Below, piece by piece: positions 33,429-46,504 of a DNA stretch of 64,000 nt. Source of the DNA: Archivesica marissinica (Eukaryota; Mollusca; Bivalvia; Venerida; Vesicomyidae); the NCBI GenBank assembly GCA_014843695.1, contig CM026391.1, forward strand, positions 17,103,621 to 17,167,620, read 5' to 3'. Under the pieces are notes generated by a model. That model was not told the DNA's origin, ran no database searches, and saw only the letters and a list, made by a program, of their open reading frames with translations. Each line of letters starts with the position of its first letter. The stretch's first letter is position 1. The position numbers were made by a program, and so were the translations under genes.

Positions 33429-34189
33429 CCACAATAGTTGGTAGGCTACACACCACAACAGTTAGTAGGCTACACACCACACTAGTTGGTAGGCTACACA
33501 CCACAACAGTTGTTAGGCTACACACCACAACAGTTGGTAGGCTACACACCACAACAGTTGGTAGGCTACACACCACAACAGTTGGTAGGCTACACACCAC
33601 AACAGTTGGTAGGCTACACACCACAACAGTTGGTAGGCTACACACCACAACAGTTGGTAGGCTACACACCACAATAGTTTGTAGGCTACACACCACAATA
33701 GTTGGTAGGCTGCACACCACAACAGTTGGTAGGCTACACACCACAACAGTTGGTAGGCTATACACCACAACATTTGGTAGGCTACACACCACAACAGTTG
33801 GTAGGCTACACACCACAACAGTTGGTAGGCAACACACCACGATAGTTGGTAGGCTACACATCACAATAGCTGGTAGGCTACACACCACAATAGTTGGTAG
33901 GCTACACACCACAACAGTTGGTAGGCTACACACCACAATAGATGGTAAGCTACACACCACAACAGTTGGTAGGCTACACACCACAACAGTTGGTAGGCAA
34001 CACACCACGACAGTTGGTAGGCTACACATCACAATAGCTGGTAGGCTACACACCACAATAGTTGGTAGGCTACACACCACAACAGTTGGTAGGCTACACA
34101 CCACAACAGTTGATAGGCTACACACCACAATAATTGGTAGGCTACACACCACAACAGTTGGTAGGCTACACAACACAACAGTTGGTACA
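33429..34189 (-). repeat. SatA array, inverted copy, about 32 copies
   Basis: Reverse complement of the 24-bp SatA unit (GGTAGGCTACACACCAC on the plus strand). Spurious open frames occur on both strands. Shorter than arrays 1 and 2 (about 93 and 43 copies). Confidence 0.97.
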
Positions 34190-34813
34190 CACTACTTATT
34201 GATTCTAAACACATTCGAAATACAAAATGATATGCATATATAATAACAATAATTGTCACCTGTGCATTATATTGCTAGTAAAGTACTGATATATGCCAAC
34301 TAATATGGGACAGGGGATCGGTACGGAATTGGGATGTCCGTACTGTTATATGGAATAGGTGGTGAGTATGGAAATGGAAATGAGCATCTCGATTTCTGCA
34401 TGTTCACGGAGTAAACAGCTTCACATGTGCACTTCAATAACATCTTCTTTGAAATACCGAATTACACTTTCCTAATGGGCTAGTAATATAATTAGTAATT
34501 CCGAGAATGAGCTAACCTAACATAACATTACTACCTTGTCCAATTAATGCGAAGAGTAGCACCCGATTTAAAGATTGATAAAACCGATCTTTATAATGTA
34601 CTTGTACTGTGTTAAAACAAATTACGTAAGGTATGAAATAAATATACGATGTCGACAATGGTTCACTATTTCCGCTATCTTCCAGGCGAGTTAATTAAAC
34701 TATTGCTGGCCTTGCCAAGTGACATACTCATGTACCGATTACTCACGCACGCACGCACACGTATAATCCATAAAAAGCAACGGTATATAATTGATGAGCA
34801 ATTGTGTTTCTGA
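34190..34813. other. Downstream flank of G5
   Basis: Inverted equivalent of 2083-2770, with a short CACG tract (34743-34762) in place of the long GT microsatellite. No gene seen. Confidence 0.7.
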
Positions 34814-37311
34814 TCACACAAATGAAGCAACATAGATGAAATTGTCATCGTCACACCCAACAATCAACAGTCGTCTTACATGATCAACACACACAGACCT
34901 CGGCTTGCCGGATACCGACAATATAACCCGGTTTTGCTTGAAGTTTTCACTTGAAACTTGGTGAATGTTTCTTGAGAGGAATCCACAAACATATATGTTC
35001 TTGTCCATGTCCATTGCAATATCTGTGATACCATCAATAGCCCTGTCTCTGTAGCTTTTATAGAACCATTTCGCCTTGTAGCTATTACCAAGACACACCA
35101 TTTGATTAGTTTCAGAGATCAGGTATTCCAGAGGGTATGATGGTACAACTCGAATTCGGTTTGTGTTCGCTAATACTAGTTTACGGGATGATTTCGTTTT
35201 ATATTCACTTGTTTGCGAAATGATCGACCCGTTTTTCACATTGCGTATTTGTACTTCAATTATATCTCTGTCACTCTTTATTTCTGTATTCCTTTTCTCG
35301 TCTGAAAATAATATGACAACATTCTCCTTGCATTTGTCAATACTGATAGGATATAGTTTCGTGGGGAACACTCCGTCTTCAACGATCGACTTCTCATGTA
35401 CTATATACTTAGTCACATTCTTCCTATCGTTACACACAATAATCAAATGTGTGTCCGAAGTCTGGTACATATCTATAGGCGCATCATTCAGTTCATGTAC
35501 AAATGCTACTGAAAAGTCAGGATTGAGAACTTTGATATTTTTGTTCTCGACGTCAGCTACAACAAGCCGTCCATCTGACAAAACAAGCATTCCACTTATA
35601 GAACAGTTGTACCTATCACCATTACTATGTATGTCATACAATGTTCTAGTTCTACGAAGTAAAGGAAAATGATTATGCTGATCTACTTGTTTGCTCACTG
35701 CGCTCCTGGCGTTGTTTTCTGTCTTCAATGTCTGATTATTTATGTCTGGTTGAATCGACTCGTCCACTGCATCGCTTGAACTTTCCATGTTTACTTGCTT
35801 GTCTTGTTTATTACTGTGTATGTCTTCTTTCATCTCACCCTGGACTATGAAAACATTCCCCACAAATGTCATGTCTATGGAATGTGTATTCTTCTCGAAT
35901 TTTAGATGGACTGTTTCCTTTATATCTTGAACCTTCAATTCGTGCTTCAAATGATCCGCTTTCTTCTTTATTAACTCGCATATCACATTCAACTGAACAA
36001 CACTACCATACTGAATTGCAGCATTAAGTAGCTCTATATACATTATTTCCGATGTTTCTATTTCCCTGCATTCCTTCACACTTTTTACTAACTCAACTAA
36101 TTCCTTAGTTAGAAGGGCTTCTGTTTCAATATCAGATTTCTTACTAAGATTCAACAGATGTTTCTGGATGCAGTCAATGTATTCCATTCGTTCCTTTGTG
36201 ATATTAGCCTGTTCTAGAAGCATACTACTGATATTTTCTTGTTTCGAAATCCTGACGGAAATTGTCTTGTCATGGAGGGTTTTCATCTGATCGTGCAGAG
36301 TAGGTTCCACGTGGTCGTTGTTAGGAAACGCTGGCTCATTGGAAACTTCTGTAACCTCAGTACAATTTATATGATTCACCGCCAAACATCTTATACAGAT
36401 GAATAGGTCGTGTTCCTCGCATTTATAAGAAACTTCCATTTCGGGATGGTCTGTGCAGCACATCATACCCTTCATTATTTTGAAAATGCTTGCATCTTTC
36501 GGCAGCTCATTATTGTGTAAGACTTTGTGGCTTCTTGTAACCTTACTCCTCCTATGGTCACGTGCACACCCACTGCATAGATACTCGATACATATTACAC
36601 AAAATGCAACCGCATCCTCTTCAATTTCATCAAATAGACAAGGTTCGCAGTGCTTGGTTTTACTTATGTCTTCATCATGTTCTTCATTATTATCACCTCC
36701 TTTGTTTCCACCAATCGCACCCACTTCCAGGCGGTCATAATCAGCTTCTCCGACTTTCGTCACGTTTTCGTCTGAATGTGATTGTTGGTGGTCTATTGTG
36801 GGACTTTCAGCTTCTGTGACTTTCGCCTTGCTTTCGTCTGAATGTGGTTGTCTGTGGCTTTCTGATTGACCTTCTGTTGTCATGATGGTGACTTCTCCAA
36901 CATCTACATGTTCATCACATGTTTTAGTTAATTCCATATTATCAGTATTAGAATTACATGCTAGATTTGGATTAAATCACTGTCTGTGATCATTTCTTTT
37001 GTGTTTCCAAGCGTTAAGTCCGTTTTAGTTAATTCCATATTATCATTATTAGAATTACATGCTAGAGTTTGGATTAAATCACTGTCTGTGATCATGTCTT
37101 TTGTGTTTCCAAGCGTTAAGTCCGTTTTAGTTAATTCCATATTATCATTATTAGAATTACATGCTAGAGTTTGGATTAAATCACTGTCTGTGATCATTTC
37201 TTCTGTGTTTCCAAGCGTTAAGTCCATGTTCTCATTTTCTTCCAATGTAGTATTGTCTTTCAGCTCAAACACTTCATTTATTAACGATTCCGATGACGTG
37301 TCGCTATCCAT
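34814..37311 (-). pseudogene. G5: full-length class A B-box/propeller gene with one frameshift
   Basis: Starts at 37311 (MDSDTSSESLINEV, conserved start context) and ends at 34814 with the class A terminus. A 1-bp deletion near 36967 (CTAGATTTGG where the sister units have CTAGAGTTTGG) creates an early stop after about 116 codons. An internal Met at 36937 would still give 707 residues with both B-boxes, coiled coil and propeller. The N-terminus carries three tandem 34-residue units (DLTLGNTEEMITDSDLIQ..MELTKT; 102 bp, about 36919-37224); G3 and G6 have one. The frameshift lies in the last unit. N-terminal and C-terminal halves match G6 and G7 respectively, so G5 is the uninterrupted class A form of this locus. 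It may be expressed from the internal start; that is speculation. Confidence 0.85.
36919..37224 (-). repeat. 102-bp coding tandem repeat, 3 units, in G5
   Basis: Unit boundaries at the CCAAGCGTTAAGTC motifs (about 37009, 37111, 37213). Each unit encodes 34 residues, so expansion preserves frame. The last unit (36919-37020) has the 1-bp deletion. Confidence 0.95.
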
Positions 37312-38120
37312 ATTGAATTAGTTTGAATAGTACACTGTTACCTGATTTTACTTATATTACTTGTCATATATCCGAGTGATCCTCGTTTAATCATTATAAC
37401 TTAAATAATATCTAACGTTCGACTTTGTAGTACATGTAGCTATTTCATAAATGATCGCATATTCGATATCATTGTATGGGCTGAAAATTAGATATCTGAC
37501 CCAGATAGAAAATGAAGTTATTACAATAGGTGGGCTCGATTAGTTAGTTATGTATATATCCCGGTCGGCGGAGCACCACATTCCCGTAGACATGATCGAT
37601 GTACTTGTCTGAATATTCTACGCAAATTTATTCGGGATATATTCAACACCAATATGTCACAAATCAGGTGCACTCGACGTGACCATTTGACTTTTTTTCA
37701 AAAGAAACCTGTATTTAGTTATATTTTCCAAGCCTGGCGTCCTGCACTGCGCTATGACACACAAGGACCATTCCAAACCGAGATGCATATACGGTACAAC
37801 AGTTACCCATGGCGTATTTACCAATTATACAATAAAATGTAAGTCCATGGATAAGTTCTATGAAGGTCCTTTATTTTCACATCCAGTTAGACACGCAGTC
37901 TTTATAAATAGCATTATAAGTGGATGACAACTAACCGTGGATATAACGAGCCCTGAAAATACACAACGTGAAGCACACTAAATACATGACATTGTAAATG
38001 ATACAATTTATGTAACGTACATATAATTATAAATTCATGACTTCTACGTTACCTGGCTGTTAAAATATCCCTAATAAATGACGTATCAGGTCTATCATGT
38101 TTGTCAAGTGACAAGACCCA
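37312..38120 (-). promoter_or_regulatory. 5' flank of G5, left palindrome arm
   Basis: Reverse-complement match of 40819-41634, the 5' flank of G6, and in its proximal 500 bp of the G3 flank. It must contain the G5 promoter, but no core element is identifiable. Similarity ends at 38120 (GACAAGACCCA). Confidence 0.5.
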
Positions 38121-39250
38121 CTTGTAGAAACTTATTGGTGTATGGGTTATGTGTGGATTGGTTGTAGGGCCCTTATTTTGGGTATCCATCCCCAAGGTAG
38201 AAACTTATTGTTGTATGTATTATGTGTGTATTGCTTGTGGGTCCCTGACTATGGGTAGTCACTGGTGTCACATTCCTTATTTAAGGCCCAGTGGGCTGGT
38301 GAATAAATGTCGGATGATTGTTTCATATATATTTTTACTGCAAATAGTGGTCTTAGAGAAGCCCATATTTTGGGTATCCATCCCCAAGGTAGAAACTTAT
38401 TGTTGTATGTATTATGTGTGTATTGCTTGTGGGTCCCTGACTATGGGTAGTCACTGGTGTCACATTCCTTATTTAAGGCCCAGTGGGCTGGTGAATAAAT
38501 GTCGGATGATTGTTTCATATATATTTTTACTGCAAATAGTGGTCTTAGAGAAGCCCATATTTTGGGTATCCATCCCCAAGGTAGAAACTTATTGGTATAT
38601 GGGTTATGTTTGTATTGGCTGTAGGTCCCTGCCTATGGGTAGTCACTGGTGTCACATTCCCTATTTAGGGTCCCAGGGGCCGTTCATCAAGTTCAAATTT
38701 CGACTTTTATTTCTGAAATTACATAGTAATATGGAAGAGCCCTTATTTTGGGTATCCATCCCCAAGATAGAAACTTATTGTTGTATGCATTATGTGTGTA
38801 TTGCTTGTGGGTCCCTGACTATGGGTAGTCACTGGTGTCACATTCCTTATTTACAGCCCAGTGGGCTGGTGAATAAATGTCGGCTATTTGTTTCATATAT
38901 ATGTTAATGCAAATAGTGGCATTAGAGAAGCCCATAATTTGGGTATCCATCCCCAAGGTATAAACCTATCGGTGTATATAGTTTGTGTGTATTGCTTGGG
39001 GGTCCACGCCTATGCATATTCAGTGGCGTCACATTCCTTATTTAAGGCCCCAGATGTCATTCATCAATATCGAATTTCGGGTCTATTTCTGAATTAAGAT
39101 AGTGATATTAAAGAGCCCTTAAATTGGGTATCCAATCCCAATGTAGAAAGTTGGGTTATGTGTATTATGTGCATAATGGATATGGGCTCACAGCTATTCA
39201 TAATCAGTGGTGTCACATTCCTTATTTATGGCTCAAAATGCCGTTAACCT
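38121..39250 (+). repeat. About 190-bp tandem repeat, 5-6 units, in the palindrome spacer
   Basis: The motif TTTTGGGTATCCATCCCCAA recurs at about 38176, 38368, 38560, 38746, 38937 and (diverged) 39118, spacing 184-192 bp. The first units are nearly identical and later ones decay. A 252-codon frame runs through because 192 is divisible by 3; codon content and repeat nature argue against a gene. Confidence 0.9.
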
Positions 39251-40818
39251 TTACTGTGATGTTCTCAATTTATTTCTCTTATTGCTTGCTAGAGGGTACG
39301 CATTCACAAACGGATAACAGTATTTTACTCTATTGCGTTTCCTTATTGATTGGGCAAAAGTGGTTATCAGACATCTTTATTTGATCATTCTGGGCTTCTT
39401 TTTAGTTTTGTGCGTTTATCAAGGTGAGCTTTTGTTTGAGTTGTGGTGCAATGTTTTAGCTAGCATATTGTATTAGTTGAAAGCGTACTGATAATGTTTT
39501 CCTTTATAAATGGAGTACACTTTACATATTTACATGGCGTCAGTAAATCATCTAAATGGCAGCATATTGACTTTACTTAGCAACCACCACGCATCTTTAC
39601 TGCGCATTATTGCGCAATCGGTGTTCCGATAAAAAACTGACCCCAAAATATGTCCTGTGTATTACGGTCTTGTATGAACAGAGCAAAGGCTTTCCGATTG
39701 AAATATTTGCATAAGTAGGAGGAGATATGACCAAATATGGCGTATATGCCCATTTGGCTGTTATGCAGTATATATTTACAGTTCAAAACCGAAAGTGAAA
39801 ATTTCAAATATCATAAATTTGTCCAAAACGGCCATATACGCTAATGAAATTGGTATTTTATGATAGATATATCAGTAATCTTTTCATTCTGGGCACTTCC
39901 AAGAATGTAATTTGACGTATATCCTGTGTATTTGGCTCGCATCCGAGTGACATGACAAGTCTCACCGGACAAGGGAAGTAATCAAACTTAACTATTACCA
40001 ATATTCCACTTCCGCCGTCGTAATCGTAATTCATGCAGAGTAAAAAAAACATTAAAATATTGCAGTGTGTCGTTCTCTCAAGCTCGATTGAGGTATAAAT
40101 AGATACGGTATTGTGGTTTGGAATAAATGCAAATATGCATTTGCGTTCACTGAAGATTAATTAGCTTGTATTTGCAATTTTCTAAAATCAAAATGGCTGT
40201 TCGTACACAGTTCATTCGTACTCGGTTACCGTACACCGTTCATTCGTACTCGGTTACGAGTCGGTATATTAAAACTATATTAATTTATAAGTGTGTTGTA
40301 AGTACTGTGTGCATAAAATTGTTACAGAACAGGTGAGAAATGTTTATAGAAGAACATAACACTGACTACTATGTAGAATACCGTTTCATGATCAAGTAAT
40401 AAGCTGGGGTCAACTTTTTTAAGAAATTGAAAATCAAGCCTTTTCTGACTGCAATTTTTCATCATTTACAAGTCCATTAATTTCAAAATTTGTGGTGTAA
40501 CAAAGTTAAACTATACATTTTTGCAAATGGTTTGATGAGATCTACCAGAAAATGTATAGTTTTACATGTATTATAGCTGTTAATAAAATCATTGAATGTT
40601 GCTACGAGTCAGTTTACTGTTACAGAAATATTTAAGTCACCTTTCATTCTATTGCACAATCTAATATCTTATCTGCAGAGTCTAACCAGCATGTCACAGT
40701 GAGAAAAACGGATGGGAGTGAGTGGGTGGACACAGCCTGAACCATCAATTGGTAGGTTAATTATCAGTCTGTGATATCTCTGTGTATAAGTAATATGATT
40801 TACCTTTATATGTTAAAT
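39251..40818. other. Unique spacer at palindrome centre
   Basis: AT-rich, no gene recognised. Contains a 28-bp duplication (CGTACAC(A/C)GTTCATTCGTAC..) at 40202-40229 and 40230-40257. No homology seen elsewhere in the window. Confidence 0.6.
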
Positions 40819-41634
40819 TGGGTCTTGTCACTTGACAAACATGATAGACATGATACGTCATTTATTAGGGATATTGTAACAGCCAGGTAACGTAGAAGTC
40901 ATGAATGTATAATTATATGTACGTTACATAAATTGTATCATTTACAATGTCATGTATTTAGTGTGCTTCACGTTGTGTATTTTCAGGGCTCGTTATATCC
41001 ACGGTTAGTTGTCATCCACTTATAATGCTATATATATATATATAAAGACTGCGTGTCTAACTGGATGTGAAAATAAAGGACCTTCATAGAACTTATCCAT
41101 GGACTTACATTTTATTGTATAATTGGTAAATACGCCATGGGTAACTGTTGTACCGTATATGCATCTCGGTTTGGAATGGTCCTTGTGTGTCGTAGCGCAG
41201 TGCAGGACGCCAGGCTTGGAAAATATAACTAAATACAGGTTTCTTTTGAAAAAAAGTCAAATAGTCACGTCGATTGCACCTGATTTGTGACATATTGGTG
41301 TTGAATATATCCCGAATAAATTTGCGTAGAACATTCAGACAAGTACATCGATCATGTCGACGGGAATGTGGTGCTCCGCCGACCGGGATATATACATAAC
41401 TAACTAATCGAGCCCACCTATTGTAATAACTTCATTGTCTATCTGGGTCAGATATCTAATTTCAGCCCATACAATGATATCGAATATGCGATCATTTATG
41501 AAATAGCTACATATACTACAAAGTCGAACGTTAGATATTATTTAAGTTATAATGATTAAACGAGGATCACTCGGATATATGACAAGTAATATAAGTAAAA
41601 TCAGGAAACAGTGTACTATTCAAACTAATTCAAT
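40819..41634 (+). promoter_or_regulatory. 5' flank of G6, start of right palindrome arm
   Basis: Begins with TGGGTCTTGTCACTTGACAA, the inverse of the sequence ending at 38120. Has a TA microsatellite at about 41027-41045 that the left arm lacks. The proximal part is shared with G3. Probable promoter region by position only. Confidence 0.5.
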
Positions 41635-43960
41635 ATGGATAGCGACACGTCATCGGAATCGTTAATAAATCAAGTGTTTGAGCTGAAAGACAATACTACA
41701 TTGGAAGAAAATGAGAAAATGGACTTAACGCTTGGAAACAAAGAAGAAATGATCACAGACAGTGATTTAATCCAAACTCTAGCATGTAATTCTAATACTG
41801 ATAATATGGAATTAACTAAAACATGTGATGAACATGTAGATGTTGGAGAAGTCACCATCATGACAACAGAAGGTCAATCAGAAAGCCACAGACAACCACA
41901 TTCAGACGAAAGCAAGGCGAAAGTCACAGAAGCTGAACGTCCCACAATAGACCATCAACAATCACATTCAGACGAAAACGTGACGAAAGTCGGAGAAGTT
42001 GACTATGACCGCCTGGAGGTGGGTGCGATTGGTGGAAACAAAGGAGGTGATAATAATGAAGAACATGATGAAGACATAAGTAAAACCAAGCACTGCGAAC
42101 CTTGTCTATTTGATGAAATTGAAGCGGATGCGGTTGCATTTTGTGTAATTTGTATCGAGTATCTATGCAGTGGGTGTGCACGTGACCATAGGAGGAGTAA
42201 GGTTACAAGAAGCCACAAAGTCTTACACAATAATGAGCTGCCGAAAGATGCAAGCATTTTCAAAATAATGAAGGGCATGATGTGCTGCACAGACCATCCC
42301 GAAATGGAAGTTTCTTATAAATGCGAGGAACACGACCTATTCATCTGTATAAGATGTTTGGCGGTGAATCATAGAAAATGTTCTGAGGTTACAGAAGTTT
42401 CCAATGAGCCAGTGTTTCCTAAAAACGACCACGTGGAACCTACTCTGCACGATCAGATGAAAACCCTCCATGACAAGACGATTTCCGTCAGGATTTCGAA
42501 ACAAGAAAATATCAGTAGTATGCTTCTAGAACAGGCAAATATCACAAAGGAACGAATGGAATACATTGACTGCATCCAGGAACATCTGTTGAATCTTAGT
42601 AAGAAATCTGATATTGAAACAGAAACCCTTCTAACTAAGGAATTAGTTGAGTTAGTAAAAAGTGTGAAAGAATGCAGGGAAATAGAAACATCGGAAGTAA
42701 TGTATATAGAGCTACTTAATGCTGCAATGCAGTATGGTAGTGTTGTTCAGTTGAATGTGATATGCGAGTTAATAAAGAAGAAAGCGGATCATTTGATGCA
42801 CGAATTGAAGGTTCAAGATATAAAGGAAACAGTCCATCTAAAATTCGAGAAGAATACACATTTCATAGACGTGACATTGATGGGGAATGTTTTAGTAGTC
42901 CGGGGCGAGAAGAAAGAAGGGATACAAACTGATAACCCAGAAAAACAAATAAACCTGGAATGTTCGAGCGATGCAGTGGACGATTCGATTCTGCCCGACT
43001 TAAATAACCACAGACAATGAATGCCGAAAACAAGGTCAGAAAAGCAGTGGAGCAGCAAGTGGATCAGCAAAATAATTTACCTCTAATGCAATGTCAGCTA
43101 AGTAGAACTGGAGCAATGTATGCCATACGTCACGATGGAGACGGAGAGGTGTGTAGTATAAGCGGAATCGTCGTTTTGTCAGATGGGCGACTTGCTGTGG
43201 TTGACGACAACAACGATAATATCAAAGTTCTCAATCCAGACTTTTCAATAGCATTTGTATATGAATTGAAGAACACGCCTCTAGACTTGTGCCAATATCC
43301 AACACAATATTGGTTATCATTTATTCCGAAACGAAGAGGGTGAATAGATATGGTTTATGTGATGACACGATCATTGAAATTGGAGGATTCGCCACGAAAC
43401 TGTACCTGATCAGTATTGACAAATGCAATGACAATGTTGTCATACTATTTACTGATGTGACAGACGATGAGCATTGCCGTAGTGACAATGATATAATTGA
43501 AGTACAAATACGCAATGTAAACACTGGACCCATACTTCAGACAATAACTGAGTTTAATAATAAATCATCAAGAGAAATGATCTTGGTAAATCCAACCCGC
43601 ATTCGTGTTAGGTCAGCTGAAATGGAATCATACCTGATCTCGGATGATAATCAGCTAACCTGGTTTGAATTAGACACAAATAATGATGAGTGCTTCAAAG
43701 CAACGTGGTTCTACAGGAGTTACAAAGACAACCGTATAGCTGGCATATGCGACATTGCCATGGACAGTGAAGGTAACATATATGTTTGTGGACAACATTC
43801 CAGAAATATCCACCAGATTTCGGGTGAAAACGGCATGAACAACAGGGTTCTATTATCGATTCCCGGAAGGCCCACATCGGTGTCTGTTGACGATAAACGG
43901 AGACATCTGATAGTTGGATATGACCATGATGATTGTATCCACGTTTTTCCATTCGAATAA
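41635..43960 (+). pseudogene. G6: A/B hybrid B-box/propeller gene with two frameshifts
   Basis: Same structure as G3: start MDSDTSSESLINQV, B-box 1 at residues 154-194, B-box 2 at 218-249, coiled coil, then the switch to class B sequence at HFIDVTLMGN. A 2-bp insertion near 43007 (AATAACCACAGAC where G3 has AATAATCAGAC) ends the frame at 461 residues; a 1-bp deletion near 43296 (GCCAATATCC where G3 has GCCAAATATCC) shifts it again. The remaining propeller is well preserved to HDDCIHVFPFE. A 461-residue protein with both B-boxes and coiled coil but no propeller could still be made if the transcript is stable. Confidence 0.9.
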
Positions 43961-44270
43961 GCTAATACTTGTTCGTGAATTGTTGATATAACGTTGACTA
44001 AGCATATTGTATTTAAGCTGTATATGCTATTGTAGCTAATCAATAACAATAAGTTACTTTCTGTTAGATACACATACCTTATTAAGCGGCCATAGCCTCC
44101 AAGATGTGCTAGAAATTGAAGCAAAAACAAATACATGTACTTTGGTTTAAACAGTATTTATTTCAATAAAGTTACATGTATAGCACAAAAAAATGTTACA
44201 AATTACATAAATTGTGAATGGTTTGGATTGGAAAACAAGTTTTCAGAAAACTTATATTAATTCCTCTCCA
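43961..44270. other. Spacer between G6 and G7
   Basis: Equivalent of 27774-28083. Includes AATAAA at 44165-44170. Joins directly to the broken start of G7. Confidence 0.75.
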
Positions 44271-45830
44271 AGCATTTTCAAAATAATGAAGGGCTGGTGT
44301 GCTGCACAGACCGTCCCGAAATGGAAGTTTCTTATTAATGCGAGGAACACGACCTATTCATCTGTATAAGATGTTTGGCGGTGAATCATAGAAAATGTTC
44401 TGAGGTTACAGAAGTTTCCAATGAGCCAGTGTTTCCTAACAACGACCACGTGGAACCTACTCTGCACGATCAGATGAAAACCCTCCATGACAAGACAATT
44501 TCCGTCAGGATTTCGAAACAAGAAAATATCAGTAGTATGCTTCTAGAACAGGCTAATATCACAAAGGAACGAATGAAATACATTGATTGCATCAAGGAAC
44601 ATCTGTTGAATCTTAGTCAATACTTAATGCTGCAATTCAGTATGGTAGTGTTGTTCAGTTGAATGTGATATGCGAGTTAATAAAGAAGAAAGCGGATCAT
44701 TTGAAGCACGAATTGAAGGTTCAAGATATAAAGGAAACAGTCCATCTAAAATTCGAGAAGAATACACATTCCATAGACATGACATTTGTGGGGAATGTTT
44801 TCATAGTCCAGGGTGAGATGAAAGAAGACATACAAAGTGATAAACAAGACAAGCAAGTAAACATGGAAAGTTCAAGCGATGCAGTGGACGAGTCGATTCA
44901 GCATAAATAATCATACATTGAAGACAGAAAACAACGCCATGAGCGCAGTGGGCAAACAAGTAGATCAGCATAATCATTTTCCTTTACTTCGTAGAACTAG
45001 AACATTGTATGACATACATAGTAATGGTGATAGGTACAACTGGTCTATAAGTGGAATGCTTGTTTTGTCAGATGGACGGCTTGTTGTAGCTGACGTTGAG
45101 AACAAAAATATCAAAGTTCTCAATCCTGACTTTTCAGTAGCATTTGTACATGAACTGAATGATGCGCCTATAGATATGTACCAGACTTCGGACACACATT
45201 TGGTTATTGTGTGTAACGATAGGAAGAATGTGACTAGGTATATAGTACATGAGCAGTCGATCGTTGAAGACGGAGTGTTCCCCACGAAACTATATCCTAT
45301 CAGTATTGACAAATGCAAGGAGAATGTTGTCATATTATTTTCAGACGAGAAAAAGAATACAGTAATAAAGAGTGACAGAGATATAATTGAAGTACAAATA
45401 CGCAATGTGAAAAACGGGTCGATCATTTCGAAAACAAGTGAATATAAAACGAAATCATCCCGTAAACTAGTATTAGCGAACACAAACCGAATTCGAGTTG
45501 TACCATCATACCCTCTGGAATACCTGATCTCTGAAACTAATCAAATGGTGTGTCTTGGTAATAGCTACAAGGCGAAATGGTTCTATAAAAGCTACAGACA
45601 GGGCTATTGATGGTATCACAGATATTGCAATGGACATGGACAAGAACATATATGTTTGTGGATTCCTCTCAAGAAACATTCACCAAGTTTCAAGTGAAAA
45701 CTTCAAGCAAAACCGGGTTATATTGTCGGTACCCGGCAGGCCGATGTCTGTGTGTGTTGACCATGTAAGACGACTGTTGATTGTTGGGTGTGACGATGAC
45801 AATTTCATCTATGTTGCTTCATTTGTGTGA
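44271..45830 (+). pseudogene. G7: class A B-box gene remnant
   Basis: Begins at the same point as G4 (before B-box 2) with the same deletion and TAA in B-box 2. Further damage: about 110 bp of the coiled coil replaced by a few bases near 44615, a 5-bp loss near 44902 (ATTCAGCATAAATAATC), and a 2-bp loss near 45597 (CTACAGACAGGG where G1 has CTACAGAGACAGGG). Unlike G4 it keeps the class A C-terminus DDDNFIYVASFV. Confidence 0.92.
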
Positions 45831-46504
45831 TCAGAAACACAATTGCTCATCAATTATATCAACACGATTGTGCTCTCCGTTGCTTTTTATGGATTATACG
45901 TGCGTGTGTGTGTGTGTGTGTGCGTGCGTGCGGGCGTGAGTAATCGGTACATGAGTATGTCACTTGGCAAGGCCAGCAATAGTATAATTAACTCGCCTGG
46001 AAGATACCGGAAATAGTGAACCATTGTCGACATCGTATTTTTATTTCATACCTTACGTAATGTGTTAAACACAGTACAAGTACATTATAAAGATCGGTTG
46101 TATCAATCTTTAAATCGGGTGCTACTCTCTACTTCGCATTAATTGGACAAGGTAGTAATGCTATGTTAGGTTAGCTCATTGTCGGAATTACTAATTATAT
46201 TACTAATTATATTACTAGCCCATTAGAAAAGTGTAATTCGGTATTTCAAAGAAGATGGATGCACCATGTTATTGAAGTGCACATGTGAAGCTGTTTATTC
46301 CGTGATGCTCATTTCCATTTCCATACACATCACCTATTCTATATAACAGTACGGACATCCCAATTCCGTACCGAACCCCTGTCCCATATTAGTTGGCATA
46401 TATCAGTACTTTACTAGCAATATAATGCACAGGTGACAATTATTGTTATTATATATGCATATCATTTTGTATTTCGAATGTGTTTAGAATCAATAAGTAG
46501 TGTG
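45831..46504. other. Downstream flank of G7 with GT microsatellite
   Basis: Equivalent of 2083-2770. GT/GCGT tract at about 45898-45938. One extra ATTACTAATTAT unit near 46190-46212. No gene seen. Confidence 0.7.

Larger units (their letters stand above)
29973..38120 (-). repeat. Left arm of large imperfect palindrome
   Basis: Inverted relative to 40819-52498: shared order is 5' flank, B-box gene, GT tract, SatA, SINE-II, foldback, vertnin-like. Differences: hAT absent, single gene in place of the G6-G7 pair, added 19-bp minisatellite and 90-bp palindrome. Confidence 0.9.

Noticed and set aside
33361..34243. Frames of 271 and 292 codons on opposite strands
   Set aside because: Inverted SatA array; both strands open by repeat structure only.
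38149..38907. 252-codon frame with 64-residue repeats
   Set aside because: Falls in the 190-bp tandem repeat; the frame is kept only because the unit is 192 bp, and it is lost once units are 184-186 bp long.
39607..40052. Two short minus-strand frames in the spacer
   Set aside because: 62-66 codons with no recognisable domain, no homologue in the window and no supporting context.
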